From Primulina eburnea (Eukaryota; Streptophyta; Magnoliopsida; Lamiales; Gesneriaceae): 64,000 nucleotides of DNA. This document shows, piece by piece, positions 11,328 to 22,556 of this stretch. A program made the translations under genes and the position numbers. A model generated the notes under the pieces. That model worked only from the letters and a program-made list of their open reading frames with translations. It was not told the origin of the DNA and did no database searches. Every line of letters starts with the position of its first letter. Positions within the stretch are counted from its first letter, which is position 1. The stretch lies in the NCBI RefSeq assembly GCF_022965805.1, contig NC_133108.1:20675545-20739544 (forward strand). The letters run 5' to 3'.

Positions 11328-11794
11328 AGGCCTGAATTCTTGAGCTTCTCGGAGTAGCAGTACAAAACTCTTTGGGGATCCTTGGCTCTGATATTAACCA
11401 AAATGACCCACATTTTTTTACTTTAAAATTCCAAAAATATTTTTTTCATTAATTTGAAACCAACAATTAAAATAACTTGACATTTTCCATAATTCCAAAT
11501 AACTAAACAATTTAAATCTCAAGTGCATAAATTCCCTAAACATAGTCAATTAAAAAAATTCAACTTCTACCTTGAAATGATCAAAACCAACTTTTAATTA
11601 AAGCATAAAATATCTAATAAAATCCATACCACAAATCCTTTACTTTTAACTAACAAGATAATGCGGAAAATAAATTCCCCCGGGACTGTATTGTCGTACT
11701 CGATCCATTCAAGCGTCAGCGCCTCTTTCAATATCATCATCACCCGCATCATTCAAACTTAGTGAGTCTAATGACTTAGCACGTCCTAAAAATA
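11328..11794 (-). repeat. A2: leader, primer site and first part of LTR
   Basis: This repeats 1660-2130 of A1: leader text, a worn primer site (CTCTGATATTAAC on plus, 11386-11398), then the LTR from 11399 to 11794. The LTR ends in AAATA, where solo LTR B2 begins. The same A-LTR position is therefore occupied by a B LTR in both A1 and A2. Similarity to A1 is about 88-90% by eye. Confidence 0.8.
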
Positions 11795-12390
11795 TGATGG
11801 GAATCCTCATACGAAAAGAAGGCAAACACGATTAAAATCGAACCACGTCCTCAATTCCAATATGAACAAGGATCGTTGTTGTGGGGACCCGGACGCTAAT
11901 CAAGTTCTTAATCATCATTGGGACTAATTAATCAATTATAAAACAGGGTCTAAAATTTTTTTTAAAATGCGGAACGTAGTGACATCAAACTAATATACAA
12001 CTCAGTATTTAATAAAGTACAAGTCCTGTACCGTCTACAATTCATTAAAACTAAAGTTCAACATCTAAATATCAAGTGTCGAAACTCTATATACATCCAA
12101 GTCCGAAGTATCCACTCTATCACGATCTCTCCTCATCTCCTGGACCCTGATCTTGCCCCACCTGTTGTCATGTACACATACAGACAAGACAACAGCCGGA
12201 TAACTCCGGTGAGAATAAATCCCAGTATAAATCAACGAAACATGCAATCATATAAACAAATATAAAGCATGTAATCAGGTAACAGATATATGTATCAAAA
12301 TCTGAAACATAAACAATCATAAAACTGCCTAACATATACGTGACTCCACGTCTCAGACTAGACTCGATCCTAGTCTAGGGATCCCGGTTT

Positions 12391-12524
12391 CCAAATGTGG
12401 TGTTCCTATATCGAATTCCGTAATAGAAGGAACCCTGATCCTATTACTCGATATAACCAAATATGGTGTTCCTATATCGAATTCTGTAATAGAAGAATTC
12501 CAATCCTATTTACTCGATATAACC
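12391..12524. repeat. 67-bp direct duplication in M
   Basis: Two adjacent copies of about 67 bp each begin CCAAATGTGGTGTTCC and CCAAATATGGTGTTCC and end ACTCGATATAA. They differ at several sites. A second, looser duplication follows at about 12585-12715 (GACATCGTGCAATGT twice). Confidence 0.8.
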
Positions 12525-13434
12525 AACATCCGGTATCCTGACCTAACCGTCATGGACTGTAGCTCTATCGCTAATATTCTTATCTTGAGACATCGTGCAA
12601 TGTGCCCGTGGCGATCCCGCCACTATCAGGCACTTCCGTCCCAAGATTTCTATACTATCTTGTGACATCGTGCAATGTTCCCGTGATCAGGAACTTCTGT
12701 CACAAGATTTCTTGTCTGATACTTGCTATCTATAATTCAAGAGAACAAGTACATCAATCAAATCAATGCAAATATCAATGTAATAAAGTAAAGTATGTGA
12801 TTTAGGAAAACTCAAGTCTAAACCGACTCAAGTCGAGCTCCCAATACCACATTGACTTATACCTTTCTTTCGTTGGTTTCTGGCTCAGTCGAAGTCCTGA
12901 ATTCACAGTCTCTCTGGCAATGACAATATCAATAATCTCATGTCAATATACCTTTCAAATCAATAACAATCTGATCAATCTGGATTTAATTCAAAATCAC
13001 CGGCATAACGGTACAATTTCAATATCCCCCTCAATACAATATCCTCAGATCACAGTTACAATCTATAACCCATATTCAATACAATCCGTAATCCAATCAC
13101 AATTCAAATCTATCTGGTATAAATCAATATACCCTAAAAATTCATAACAATTCCATAATCAGTCCGTTTCTCAATCTGACTTCGATTCTACGATGTCTAA
13201 CATGTCAAGAACATCATATATGAATTCCATTCAATTCTGACAATAGCATAATTTCAAAGCATGTCAAAACGTAGTAAACTTACGTCCAGTTGTAGCCTAC
13301 GTTGCTAGGAACTCGGTATCGAAGTCGGATTTAAAATCAGACGGACGGATTGATCGTAAATCAATTTTGGAGTCAAGGATCAAAGCTTTCCCCTCTATTT
13401 CTTTTTTCCCTTTTCTGAGGAAAGCTTGCATGTT

Positions 13435-13503
<69 letters not shown>
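13435..13503. repeat. TA/CA-TA microsatellite in M
   Basis: Nearly uninterrupted TATATA with three CA interruptions. The short frames reading IYIYIY in both directions across it are not genes. K LTRs have a much shorter TA run at the matching place (near 56070 and 61310). Confidence 0.9.
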
Positions 13504-13504
<1 letters not shown>

Positions 13505-13547
13505 CGTAACATGCAAAATGGCAAATGGCTCACTCTTGGCCAAACAC

Positions 13548-13836
13548 GTCTAGCGCATATGCGCGAGACATTCTGTCTCGGCACGTAGCTTCACGGGGAC
13601 TCGCGCATATGCGCGACACTCTTCCGCGCATATGCGCGAGGATTTCTTCACAACTCTCGGGTTGTGTCGCGCATGTGCGCGAATCCAAGTCGCGCATGTG
13701 CGCCAACCTTTCTGGATTGCTCGCGCATGTGAGCGCTTAAAGTCGCGCATGTGCGCCGATGCTACTGTCTTGCATCATGGGCTACTGCCTTACTCGCGCA
13801 AATGCGCGCCTACTCTTCGCGCATATGCGCGAGACC
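13548..13836. repeat. Hairpin array, CATATG type (M)
   Basis: CGCGCATATG/CGCGCATGTG arms occur at 13602/13625, 13668/13691, 13722/13744 and 13795/13818. The arm-to-arm offset is therefore 22-23 bp throughout. An unpaired arm sits at 13553. Unit spacing is 66, 54 and 73 bp. In LTR orientation the array lies about 125-410 bp from the 5' end, the same place as in N, L and K. Confidence 0.85.
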
Positions 13837-14317
13837 TTCGGCTCTCGCCCATACATTTTCATACATATTCTTATTTCGTGTCCCGATTAATCCTCTCATA
13901 ATCATATCAAATTATAATTCAATAATTACAGATTATTAGGATTAAATTTCCGGGCATTACAGTTGTGTTGTCCCGATCTTTTGATTCAAGAAAATGCGCT
14001 ATCTTCACCCCTAAACTACGTGGTTTAGAAATAAACGATCACAAAAGAACAACTGATATTCAAACGAACATTCAAAGAACTCGTCTTTGACCATCCGCGT
14101 AAGAAAACGATCAAGAAACGCCACAAAGTTAAAACTTTGATAAGTTTGATTTTTGCAAAAACCTAAAGCCTTGAAAAGTTTGATAAACTATCAATAATAA
14201 TATGAAAAGTGTGCAAAATTTCGTCCAAAATATGTTTACATACCCAAAATATACCCAATCTAGTTGCCAAAATAATTAAAACTATAAACTAGAAAAGTCA
14301 ATATTTCTCGTAACTGG

Positions 14318-14503
14318 CGTGTGTTTATGCACGCCCAATACTCCCCCATATGCGCGGAGTCATCTGTTGCTTGCCTCTGAAAATCCTTCGTGCACGCATA
14401 TGCGCGCCTTGTCTAATGCATGTGCGTGATACCTTCTGTTTTGTTATCTTCGGTGGCCACTTCTCACGCATATGTGCGGCATACATCGCGCATGTGCACG
14501 AGG
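14318..14503. repeat. Hairpin array, CATATG type (B2)
   Basis: Three units match the array of the B 3' LTR, with cores GCATATGCGC, CGCATATGTGC and CGCGCATGTGC and several decayed arms (for example TTTATGCACGCC at the start). It lies in the same LTR position as 2586-2775. Confidence 0.75.
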
Positions 14504-14606
14504 CTCTCTGTCTTGCTTTGTGTTTTGCTGTGCGCGGGCGTTCGGAAATTTTCATCATTTATTGCATGAATAATGTTCCTATGACTCCCAAACTTGCTCC
14601 CCTGCA

Positions 14607-14766
14607 TCTCTATAGAAGAACTCTCTTCCCTTGCCAATGCGGGTCACTAAAGTCACAATCAGAACCTTCTTATTTTTCATTTTTTTCCTTGAAAAAGTAA
14701 TAAGAATGAGAGGTGTTAATACGTTCTTGAATCGATAAACACCTTTCGGCTAACCTAGCCTGCTAC
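14607..14766. other. About 155-bp segment present in B2 but not in the B 3' LTR
   Basis: Text identical in the two LTRs up to CCCTGCATC is interrupted here by unrelated sequence before resuming at GGCACTTTGCACCTTGC. I see no terminal inverted repeats, poly-A tail or clear target duplication. It could be a small insertion in B2 or a deletion in B. Confidence 0.55.
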
Positions 14767-14933
14767 CCTTGGGCACTTTGCACCTTGCTCGAAAGACCTT
14801 TTTGATTGCTCATGAATCCATTCAATTCCTCCTTGAACTTCTTTCGTCGTCCCCTCGTGATTGGTCTCTCCGGCAGATCTAACGGATCCATTGCTTTCCT
14901 CGGAGCTTGTCCTACCATGATCGTATCAAAATA

Positions 14934-16677
14934 AGTAACAAGTAATACATATACAAGCAAATGCATTAAAATCGTATTTTTATTTAAAATAATTTAAGCA
15001 TAAATAAATTATATATCGTGAAATCATGAAATCTTAAAGATTTGCATCATATATCATTTTGGGTGAAGTTGATCCTTGAAAGTGACTAGCCTTTTATTCT
15101 CTGGTCGACTGATCAGTTTTAGCTCACAACTGCGCATGGGCACGGGCGCTAGGCACCGACATAAAAACATGGAAATACGATCGTCGGGATCCCTCTGGGG
15201 CCTTGTCCCGTATACGGGCTCCCTCTAGGGGCTTTTCCCTCACGATATTCCCATAAAATTGTAAGTTAACCATTCTTTTTTAAAACGGATCCCCCACGTA
15301 TCTTCTATCTTCTTTGTCACCGTCAATTCATATCCTTCAAAATATTTTTCATTTCTCCTTTTTTTTCATAAAATATCATGACTTTCCAAAAATAGCATTT
15401 TTACAGTCAAAATTTAACACCTTTACAATAAATCGTAAATTATCATGTTTTCATCAAAATCATTATACTATATCATTTAACAAGTGCTATGACCCTTCGG
15501 GACACTGCCAACCCTTTTCGTATTAACAATGTGTAAAATGATCGTTTTTCCCTTGGACGTAAAATTTCTCGTTTTTAACTTTTTCTTATTTTCGTTGACT
15601 CTAGACCATCCCAAATAATTTTTTAAGCTTAAATTAAATTTTTAATATTTTTATTTGGCTTTAATTCGATACTTTAGTTTTAATTTCATATTTGCTGATT
15701 AGTGAAACGTTTAATTCTCGAATTATTTCAAACTTGATAATTTCTTCCCGAATTTAAACATAGACTTTTTATACCTAAATTACCCTCGTGAATCATAAAT
15801 CGACCCCTGTGGACCATGGTTCTACCATTTTCTTTCCATAAAACCTAAAAATTCGAAGCCTAAACCTATTCTGCCTCTTAATTTCCAAATTCTTCGAACT
15901 AGTTAGGACCAGACCCTCGTAGACTATCAAGGGCTCGTACGGAATAGCACCAAACCAGCCTAGGTAGCCCGACCACCTCAACTTTTCCCTTCCTAGAGTC
16001 CACGGTGGTCATGCCTCCTCCTAGCCACGCATGACCAGGACTCAACCACTAGCCCCAGGCCCCTGCCCCTACCTAGGACCGCCAGTCTGGACCAAACCTA
16101 ACCATCGAGACCTCCTCCTAAACAGCCTGCACAACCCTCGTGCAAGTATCTTACTTGTGCGGTTTTGGTTCCCAAGTATACGCGGCAGTGCCCAACTGCC
16201 CTAGGACTCTTCCTAGCCTCTCAAAATAACCCACACCGAACATTTTAGAAGCGTTTTGAAGCGTGCCTTTGCATTTTAGAACGCTCAAAAACATGATCGT
16301 CGGTGTGGGGTGCGAGGAAAAATGAACTGGCGACGAAGACTCCTTGTTTTTCCTCGTCCAAATTTTCGAAAATATGTGGTGATGTGTTTGTAGTGTTTCG
16401 TCATGTATGGTTCTCCACAAAGACCTAGGATTCTATTTTATAGGTTTTAATTCACATGATAATGGGCTTGGGTTTTTAGCTTTCAAGTTTAGGAATAATT
16501 GGGCCTACTCTTCCTAGGTAAATTGGGCCAATAACACCTATTTTTTTGGAAAATCAAAGTTTATAAAATTTAGTTTTCAAAAATAATGCATTTGATATTT
16601 TAAAAGTCCATATTTTGTCCTAAACCGGTTTCCCGGATAAAATTGAGCTCGTCTCGTAAAATAATTTGAACTCTATT
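14934..16677 (-). repeat. LTR A2, second part
   Basis: After the AAATA duplication the A-LTR resumes (AGTAACAAGTAATACATATAC, as at 31205 in A3) and parallels 31200-31802 (CTGGTCGA.AGATCAG, CATGGGCACGGGC, GGCACCGA). It extends beyond the point where A3 is cut. A minus-strand TATA box lies at 16435. It ends at CTATT, the left target duplication of element E. Open frames here are short and do not resemble proteins. Confidence 0.8.
16435..16442 (-). promoter_or_regulatory. TATA box of LTR A2
   Basis: TATAAAAT occurs on the minus strand within AACCTATAAAATAGAATCC, in the orientation expected for the A elements. Confidence 0.5.
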
Positions 16678-17302
16678 TGTAACGTACCATACTTTTAAAC
16701 TATTATAAATTTGCGAAAAAATAAATTTTTTCTTAAATAAGTAGTCATCATCCAAATTGCAATAAAAATCATCCGTTCGTATAAAATATTTGCAATAAAA
16801 CAACCAAAACCAAAGTTTGCAAAAGCACTTGTTTAAACATCGTCAACAGTATCATGAAATCAGAGTATTTGAAACAATCATAAAGTTCTCATAAACATGG
16901 GCGGTCCTCGGGTTTAGCCTTTTGCGCAGAACGAGCCGGCTCATTGGTCCCCACCCCTCGTCTCCTTATATTCGTCCTCACCTTCATCGACCAAGTCTAG
17001 TGAGTCTAAAGACTCAATATGTATAAACTGGAGATAACAAGTAATACGTTATGAAACGACATGCAACTTAAAAGTAGAACGTACATACATAAACTTGAAT
17101 GTAATAACATAAACATAGACGTGCCATCATCATAAAACTTTTCATAAACATACTTGCATGGTACATTCTAGAACATGCATAACATCATCATTTTGAGTAG
17201 AGATATGTTTCAAAGCAAGTGACCCATACATAATTGTGCCTGATCAAACTAAACCATAGTACTAGGCTGGTAGGCAAAATCCACTACCACATACATGAGA
17301 TC

Positions 17303-17412
17303 CCCAGTCATGCTTTACCAGGTGGATTGGTCTCTGGTCATGCTTTACCGCTTTCTAATCCTGATATAAACTTGGCCATGCTTTACCGGGGTGGAAAGGT
17401 CACCGGCCACGT
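17303..17412. repeat. CATGCTTTACC hairpin triplet in E LTR
   Basis: Three degenerate repeats share the loop CATGCTTT, with stems such as TGGCC.../TTACCGGGG. The E 5' LTR (29728-29815) has cleaner versions (CCCGGT-CATGTTTT-ACCGGG). F has CCCGTT-CATAATTT-AACGGG three times at the same LTR position. Confidence 0.65.
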
Positions 17413-17752
17413 TCACCGACCTCCAAAGCCGTTCATAATTGGTCACAAGACATTTAGCATACCTCAAAAATAAAATATTTTCTCATTTTGAACGTCGAAC
17501 ATACTTACATGGCGTTGAGGGATTCGTTGGATCTCGTTTGGGGCCACTACTGCACGTACTAATATGAGTTCAAACACTTATCTTGCATAACTTATACGTA
17601 TTATTCATGCTGACACCCAAAAATGACAAATTTCCTTATAACGTCCTAAATCTCTCGGGAGTCGAGCTTGTTTAATCGTCGTACAAAACCATGACATCGA
17701 ACCCCAAAACAATCTTTATATGAAGTGTGAACCTTTCCCTAAACATGGAAGA

Positions 17753-17870
17753 CACGGACCCCGTGTACACATCTGAGTCTGGGTCCATGTAGCTTCGGCA
17801 ACTCAACCCACTGAATTAACAAAGGCACGGACCCCATGTCAAGGTCCGGCTCCGAGTCCATGGTAAACCA
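17753..17870. repeat. Hairpin array, CACGGACC type, two units (E LTR)
   Basis: CACGGACCCC starts at 17753 and 17826 (period 73), each followed by decayed inverted partners (GGGTCCATG, GAGTCCATGG). This is the counterpart of the four-unit arrays in F. Confidence 0.75.
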
Positions 17871-17933
17871 ACGGAAATCACTACAATTGTGGCTTAATCC
17901 TCCTAACTCAATCATACGGACCGTGAACCAACA

Positions 17934-18662
17934 TGATGTGAATCTAGCCAGCCACTATGCGTTCCAAGAACCAATCCCGAGAGGACGCTTGAAGATGTTG
18001 AATGTTGCACTTCATCCAACCAATGAAAGCTTGGAAACAAGGCTCGAAGGGTTCGGGTTGCATCACAATGAAGTAGAAGTTGACCTAGGCTACACGGACG
18101 TGTACACGGACCTGTACACGGGGTCCGTGTCCCTTACATTCGAGATCAAGATTTACAGAGCCTACACGGACCCCACTCCGGACCTGTACACGGGGTCCGT
18201 GTCCTTTACGAATTGGAGAGAATATTTTTCTTAAATTAGAGTTATAATTATTTTGGTTAGAGTTTTAATTATTTTGGCAAGTAGATTTGATATCTTTAAA
18301 AATGCAATCTTTTATATTTAGGGTTTTGTTACCTATATATGCTAGACTACCATGTAAACTTTTAACTTTTGTTCATTATTGATTTGTTATCAAATTTGTG
18401 AGTTTTTTTCTCTCAAACTTCTTCAAGGCTTTAGCTTTGTTCAAAATCAAACTTATCAAAGTTTTTAACTTTGTGGCGTTTGTCAATCGAATATCACGAG
18501 GTTTGCCAAGGGCGGGTTCTTTGGAAGGTCTCTTGAACGCGATTGTTTCTATCGTTGATTAATTGTTGCTAGACCGCGTGATCTAGAGGCGATTATCACA
18601 CCTATCAATTACTTGTTTCAAAGATCAGGACAAATCAAGATCTCGTGGGCGGGATCGTATCA
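17934..18662 (+). mobile_element. Solo LTR Q (B-related) in E LTR
   Basis: A 729-bp solo LTR runs from TGATGTGAATC to GGGATCGTATCA. It has a perfect target duplication CAACA (17929-17933 and 18663-18667), in plus orientation. Its termini and its LTR-encoded pol tail (EPIPRGRLKMLNVAL at about 17970-18015) match the B LTR family. Instead of the CATATG array of B, it carries two units of the CACGGACC array, with starts at 18093 and 18165 (period 72). This array is otherwise seen here in the E/F LTRs. Confidence 0.9.
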
Positions 18663-18786
18663 CAACACCTCAAAACCCATCCTAGGATTCTATGGCAATG
18701 ATTCAAACTCCCATGACGCCTCAAAACAACGATACAAATCGTACAACGCAACTTAAACCGTGAAAACGACATTTTGACACCAAAAT

Positions 18787-20654
18787 TGTAAGGCCTTAGA
18801 TTATATCATTGTAATCCGAAATTATTTAATTGACAAATTGACATGATTATTGAAGGAAAAGCCCTAAGGGAGACATGAGAAAGCATGGAATACATGTGAC
18901 GCGAGAAGACCTCGCGCATATGCGCGGAGAAGAGGCGTGCATATGCGCGAGCAGCCAATGCCGAGGCAGAAGACATCGCGCATATGCGCGAGACTAGGTG
19001 GGCATATGCGCGAGCTGGTGAAATTCAAGTGCCGAGACAGAGAGTCTCACGCATATACGCCGGTGTTGGATGCGCATATGTTCGAGAAGTGCTGGACATA
19101 AATTTAGAAGAGGACACATGTCTTGCCATGCAATAAATGATAAGCTTCTTCATTCAACTTCAGAAGTTCAGTCAAGAACCGAGACTCCATGGTTGAATCT
19201 TTAAGTTTCCTTAGATTTTAAAATTTTATTGTGCAAGATCCGGTCGTCCGATTTTCAATGTGAGTTTAGTTCTGTGCTTCTCTCGTCAAGAGCCTCAAAT
19301 GGATGTTACTTTTATTACTTTCCTGCATAGTTCTAAAGTTGGAAGTTGGAGAAATCATAGTTTGATTGATATTATGTGTTCTTGAGATAATGGTAATCGT
19401 ATAATCAAAATCAGATCGAAGAGCGGACCATGTATGCTATTGTTATTAATTTTCAGCCTATAGTTGAATGGGTTTGTGCAGAACTTAGAGTTGTGGCTTA
19501 TATTTGTTGATGATTATGAGTTGTTGAGATTGGCCTCTTCTTGTTTTCATTAGTGGGATCTCGAAATTGTGCCGTTATGCCGTCGAAACGTACTTAGAAT
19601 GAGGTTTCTTGCTTGAGTTGTATGTTGATTGTGTCTATCGCAACATGAAATTCCAGATTTGGTATTGAAGGCTTCGAACTCGAGAATTCAACTTCGAAAT
19701 CGGTAGAAGAACGAGCCAAAGCCAAACCCTGAGAAAAGAAATATATAAATCAATGTTAAACCGGGATAGATAACTCGAGTAAGATATAACTCAAGTTTAC
19801 CGAAACCACATACTTACTTGTTATTGTTTTGATATATTTGAACTCTTTGAATGTACGTGCTTGTTCTATTGAGTTATAGAAAAGCATGGAGTACAAGATA
19901 GATATCGTAAAAGAGTCTTTGACAGATGTGTCAAGTCACTGGACGTTTGGTTTATATCGATGCGCTTTGGAGAAGATCGACTCGTATTGTAGATACTCGA
20001 TATAGTGTGTGGAAGTTCGGGAATAAGAACGTACCACCATCTAGAAGGGAAGAGTAGGTGGGAGACTTGTTACGTTCTTGTTCAAATCGGGATCCCTAGA
20101 TAAGAGTCAAGTTTAAAGAGTTTGATTTACAGCTTTGTATCAATTTATGTTTTCTTAGACTACGATACATGTTGTTTGACAAATGTTTATGCTTTTGTAT
20201 ATGTGTATATGAAATGCATGTATACATTGTTTATACTGGGAAATATATTTCTCACCGGAGTTATCCGACTGTTGTTGTGTTTGTATGTATGCATGACAAC
20301 AAGATAACAGATGAGACATGATCAAGGTCGACAAGAGAATGAAAGATCGAGATTAGAGTGGTGATCCGGGCTTAGATGTAGAACTGGTTGTTCAACACTG
20401 ATATGTGATTGATAAACACTAGTTTGTTATGATTTTATTTTGAACAAGTTTTGTACCTTGGATCATGTTGTAGATATTGAACTTGATCTTGTAAATTAAA
20501 TAAAATGAAACATTACTTGTTGTATTATTTTGTACACTTGTTTATGAGGTGTTCAACTTTAAAAGAAAATAAAAAATTCGACCTAGCTTATTTAATTGAT
20601 CCATTTAATCCCAATGATGATTTAAGAAAATGAGTTAGCGTCTGGGTCCCCACA
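18787..20654 (+). mobile_element. Solo LTR N in E LTR
   Basis: An 1868-bp solo LTR runs from TGTAAGGCCTTAG to TGGGTCCCCACA with target duplication AAAAT (18782-18786 and 20655-20659). It is a close relative of the L LTRs (31803, 33490) and shares its 3' end with M and K. A three-unit CATATG hairpin array lies 120-300 bp from its start. No coding sequence is present. Confidence 0.93.
18909..19088. repeat. Hairpin array, CATATG type, three units (N)
   Basis: Arm cores lie at 18917/18940, 18981/19003 and 19052/19075. The stem of unit 1 is CTCGCGCATATGCGCG against CGTGCATATGCGCGAG (15 of 16 pair, the exception being a G-T). Units are separated by the spacer CCGAGGCAGAAGAC or CCGAGACAGAGAGTC. A very similar spacer separates the unrelated stems of K. 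Confidence 0.85.
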
Positions 20655-21199
20655 AAAATGCTTCCTACGACTTCAAATGCAAACAAGTGCCTTTCGACAT
20701 GAAACGAAGCACCAAAAATCATCCCAACATCATACTCACAATACTTAAATGCAGCAACGATCACCCAACGGTTCCCAGCGAAGCCTGCGACAACTAAACT
20801 TCATGAACACGTCAACAACACATTTTCAGAAAATTACAGTTTGAGCAGTCCCACGAAAACGATCATAACTTACCCGTTTCTTGTATAAAAATTTCGAATT
20901 TACTGTCAAATCGAAGATATCAAAAAGTTATACGTTTTATATGTTGAAAGCTTTCCCAAAAAGTCGACCTAATTTTCATAGAAATCGAAATGACAGAAGA
21001 ATTCGGGTTTCCAAATTTAAAATCATTTCAAAATCTATCTAACAATTTTTTTTGCTCAAAATTTTACACAACATACATAGATTTTCATGTATAATAAAAC
21101 AAACATATAATATGACGAGATCGATGCAAAAACGAAAGATAATACATGCCTTGATCTTTAAAGTTATCGAAACGACGATACCGAAGCGGGAACTCAGAC

Positions 21200-22556
21200 A
21201 AATAAAGCCTTTGTCTAATAGATCCCGCAACTTATTCTTTAGCTCCTTTATCTCAGTCAGGGCCATTCTGTAAGGAGCTTTAGAAATTGGAGCAGTACCT
21301 GCAACCACGTCAATCACAAACTCAACTTCACGGTCAGGTGGCAATCCAGGCACATCATTTGCAAATACATCAGGAAAATCTCGAACTACCTCAATCTCGT
21401 TCAACTTCATCGTCATCTTAGTATTCACATCTATCTTAACAGCTAAAAACCCCTGGCTCCCCTTTGATAACATTCCCTGAGCTTTGAAACAAGAAATAAA
21501 AGGAGTGCCAAGCGAAATACCTGAACTCTGGAAAATCCCGCTATCATCATCTTCTATAGGAAATCACACCGTTTTCGCCACGCAATCAATCACGGTACGA
21601 TATGACGACAGCCAGTCCATTCCCAAAATAACATCAAACGCCACCATGGGAATAATAATAAGATCAGCAAAATAGATTTTCTCGTTCACTTGTACTGTAC
21701 AACCTTTAAGAATACTAGAAGGCCATAATTTGTCTCCCGATGACAACAAAATACTATAGTGGAGGGGTTCATAAGATGGAACAACATTCAAGGAGCGCAA
21801 GAAAATTTCAGACATAAAATAATGCGTAGCACCAGTGTCAATCAATGTAATAGTGGTCTTGCCTGAAATTATGATAGTACCTAATCTAACAGAAGAATCA
21901 GGATTTTCGCCTTCTTTGGTCATTGTGGAGATTCTGCCTTGAACCCTATCTTTCCCTTTCTCACCTTTTACCGGACAATTTTTTATAACTTGTCCAACAC
22001 CTCCACAACGAAAGCATCGATTACTTCCAACCAAACACTCACTTGTATGCATTTTGCCACATTTTGGACATACAGGTCGATCATATGTAGGCGGTGGCAT
22101 AGGAGCTTTGGGTCGATGTTCCTCTTTTTCTTTGCCTCTGAACTTGCCCTTACCTTTACATCCGGTTCCTTGGCCCTTAGCAGAAAAATCTTGGAGCTTC
22201 AGTTGTCTTTCTCTTTCGATTTCCTTCTCGTCCTGCTCGACCAACCTTGATTTTTCAAAAATCTCTTTATATGAAGCAGCTTTAGACATTCGAACGTCTC
22301 TTTTAATTTCAGCTCGGACACCTATCAGAAAATGCTCGCCCTTTTCTATTTCATTGCTAGCCAGATATGGGGAAAACTAACACCCCTCTTCAAATTTGAG
22401 AATATACTCTTGCGTTGTCGTATTTCCTTGCTTCAATTCTAGAAATTCCTTCACTTTCTGACTTCGAACATCTCGAGGAAAATATTTGTCATAGAATAAA
22501 TCTTTAAACTCCTGCCACTTGAGTGCCGAGACATTAAATGATACCTTCGTGGCGTC
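21200..22556 (-). pseudogene. G block: gag-PR-RT start of a different gypsy element
   Basis: Minus-strand coding in order gag capsid end (SALKWQEFKDLFYDKYFPRD, 22440-22556), zinc knuckles (about 22000-22070), protease with intact DTG (LIDTGATHYFMSE, near 21840), linker and RT N-terminus (APYRMALTEIKELKNKLRDL, near 21250). The second knuckle is CFRCGGVGQVIKNC, with Gln where the zinc-binding His belongs. There is no gag/pro intron. Both edges are abrupt: the left joins E LTR and the right joins E integrase (shared TCATA). It has replaced the integrase C-terminus, chromodomain, polypurine tract and U3 start of E, and looks like a recombination or repair filler. Confidence 0.85.

Larger units (their letters stand above)
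11880..13961 (-). mobile_element. Solo LTR M in B2
   Basis: A 2082-bp solo LTR reads TGTGGGGACCCGG to GGGCATTACA on plus, with target duplication GTTGT (11875-11879 and 13962-13966). Its U5-side end is shared with LTRs of N, L and K (terminal GGGTCCCCACA in their own orientation), so it is the same superfamily and lies on the minus strand. It contains a 67-bp direct duplication, a TA microsatellite and a CATATG hairpin array near its 5' end. Confidence 0.92.
11795..14928 (-). mobile_element. Solo LTR B2 in LTR A2 (interrupted by M)
   Basis: On plus it runs from TGATGGGAATCC to GATCGTATCA with a perfect target duplication AAATA (11790-11794 and 14929-14933). Subtracting solo LTR M leaves about 1.05 kb, against 914 bp for the B 3' LTR. 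The surplus is mostly an insertion near 14607-14766. The right end (14763-14928, minus) encodes a second copy of the pol C-terminal tail with GQAPRKAMDPLDL and RPITRGRRKKFKEELNGF. A CATATG hairpin array lies at 14318-14503. No primer site adjoins the left end, so this is a solo LTR and not the 5' LTR of B. Confidence 0.88.
16678..21199 (-). repeat. Element E 3' LTR, 5' end lost, holding Q and N
   Basis: It aligns with the 5' LTR (29101 on) from the first base and with the F LTRs. It continues past the point where the E 5' LTR has a deletion (after ATGAGTTCAAACA). Without Q and N about 1.9 kb of LTR remains. It breaks off at about 21199 (CGAAGCGGGAACTCAG), about where the F LTRs read ACCGAAGCGGAG, and passes into the foreign G coding block. 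Confidence 0.82.

Noticed and set aside
13367..13584. IYIYIY-rich frames on both strands, suggesting membrane peptides
   Set aside because: They are translations of the TA microsatellite in M.
13548..13836. Regularly spaced palindromic repeats resembling a CRISPR array
   Set aside because: Plant retrotransposon context. Repeats are paired inverted arms inside an LTR with decayed sequence, and there are no cas genes or unique spacers.
11795..14928. B2 as the true 5' LTR of element B
   Set aside because: Its left edge abuts A-LTR with AAATA on both sides and no primer site or B leader adjoins it, so it is a solo LTR.
17836..18234. 132-codon frame as a possible gene
   Set aside because: It begins in E LTR and crosses into solo LTR Q. 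Only the Q part (pol tail) has meaning, as LTR-encoded remnant.
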